Shown in pieces: positions 63,838-64,000 of a DNA stretch of 64,000 nucleotides. The position numbers and the translations under genes were made by a program. Numbering within the stretch: position 1 is the stretch's first letter; every line of letters begins with the position of its first letter. The notes under the pieces are model-generated. The model was not told the DNA's origin. It searched no databases and was given only the letters and a program-made list of their open reading frames with translations. Source of the stretch: Paucimonas sp. (GTDB taxonomy: Bacteria; Pseudomonadota; Gammaproteobacteria; Pseudomonadales; Pseudomonadaceae); contig JAIRVG010000026.1 in NCBI GenBank assembly GCA_031253995.1, forward strand, positions 1 through 64,000. Direction: 5' to 3'.

Positions 63838-64000
63838 CGCTGCATGCCCCAGCGGCGCACGGTCACCCGCTCCAGCGCGTTGAACACCAGGCCCTCGACC
63901 AGCAAGCCGATCAGGATCACCACCGCCAGGCCAGCGAAGACCTTGTCGGTATACAGCTCGTTGCGGTTCTGGAAGATGTACCAGCCCAGCCCGCCCTTGC
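63834..64000 (-). CDS. C-terminal fragment of an ABC transporter permease (window edge)
   Basis: The minus strand reads KGGLGWYIFQNRNELYTDKV and on through FAGLAVVILIGLLVEGLVFN to ALERVTVRRWGMQR-stop, the last membrane segment and basic end of a NitT/TauT-type (SsuC/TauC-like) permease. The stop overlaps the WYL stop by two bases (palindromic TTAA). The rest lies beyond the window. Possibly part of another nitrate/sulfonate/taurine transporter. Confidence 0.8.
   Translation of the reverse strand, partial: KGGLGWYIFQNRNELYTDKVFAGLAVVILIGLLVEGLVFNALERVTVRRWGMQR

Overview
The window is a high-GC Pseudomonas chromosome segment. Gene order and protein content fit a member of the P. putida / P. 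entomophila group: sulfonate genes, gshA, tex, ompR-envZ, rimK, hslR-hslO and pckA lie in the order I remember for that group. REP-type repeats (GTGGGAGCTGGCTTGCCAGCGAT and relatives) are scattered between genes, as is usual for fluorescent pseudomonads. The species is inferred from memory of synteny, not from a search.

Layout. 1-2.9 kb: a partial isochorismatase-family hydrolase, then pobR/pobA (4-hydroxybenzoate hydroxylation). 2.9-11.4 kb: a sulfur-starvation block with a lone TauA-type binding protein, an OprD-family porin, the 1-Cys peroxiredoxin lsfA and the ssuEADCBF sulfonate operon, whose last gene ends in a tandem 126-bp array. 11.7-24 kb: conserved core genes (tetR-gshA, thioesterase-tex, ompR, envZ, rimB-rimK, hslR, hslO, pckA). 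24-34 kb: signalling genes, namely a receiver lacking its phospho-acceptor Asp beside a broken receiver, a LuxR-type regulator, and an eight-gene chemosensory operon (short MCP-like protein, cheY, STAS, cheA, MCP, cheW, cheR, cheB). 34-36 kb: a glycine-zipper protein, then a two-gene accessory module (winged-helix-like protein plus nucleotidyltransferase) preceded by a 10-bp-arm inverted repeat. 36.3-43.1 kb: a second sulfur-scavenging operon (TonB receptor, flavin monooxygenase, aldo/keto reductase, sulfonate-binding protein) divergent from a LacI-family regulator, with a perfect 14-bp palindrome between them.

43.1-46 kb is the most unusual part. It is an AT-richer island with hcp, a DUF4225-like candidate type VI effector, and four tandem paralogous small membrane proteins. 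One paralogue is frameshifted and is preceded by the C-terminal scrap of another effector-like gene. I read it as a T6SS effector/immunity locus that has accumulated orphan immunity genes. 46-64 kb: a BCCT (BetT-type) transporter, serine acetyltransferase, D-cysteine desulfhydrase with a cystine ABC transporter (dcyD-tcyJLN), a DUF3857/transglutaminase-like secreted protein, a CBS protein, two small hypotheticals, a MarR-FUSC-DUF1656-HlyD-OMF efflux operon, a Sel1-repeat protein, a WYL-type regulator, and the C-terminus of an ABC permease at the window edge.

Sulfur acquisition dominates: tauA-like, ssu, lsfA, the TonB/monooxygenase operon, cysE, dcyD and tcyJLN would together cover uptake and desulfurisation of organosulfonates and cystine, with lsfA protecting against the peroxide made by the flavin monooxygenases. 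No rRNA, tRNA or CRISPR array was seen.
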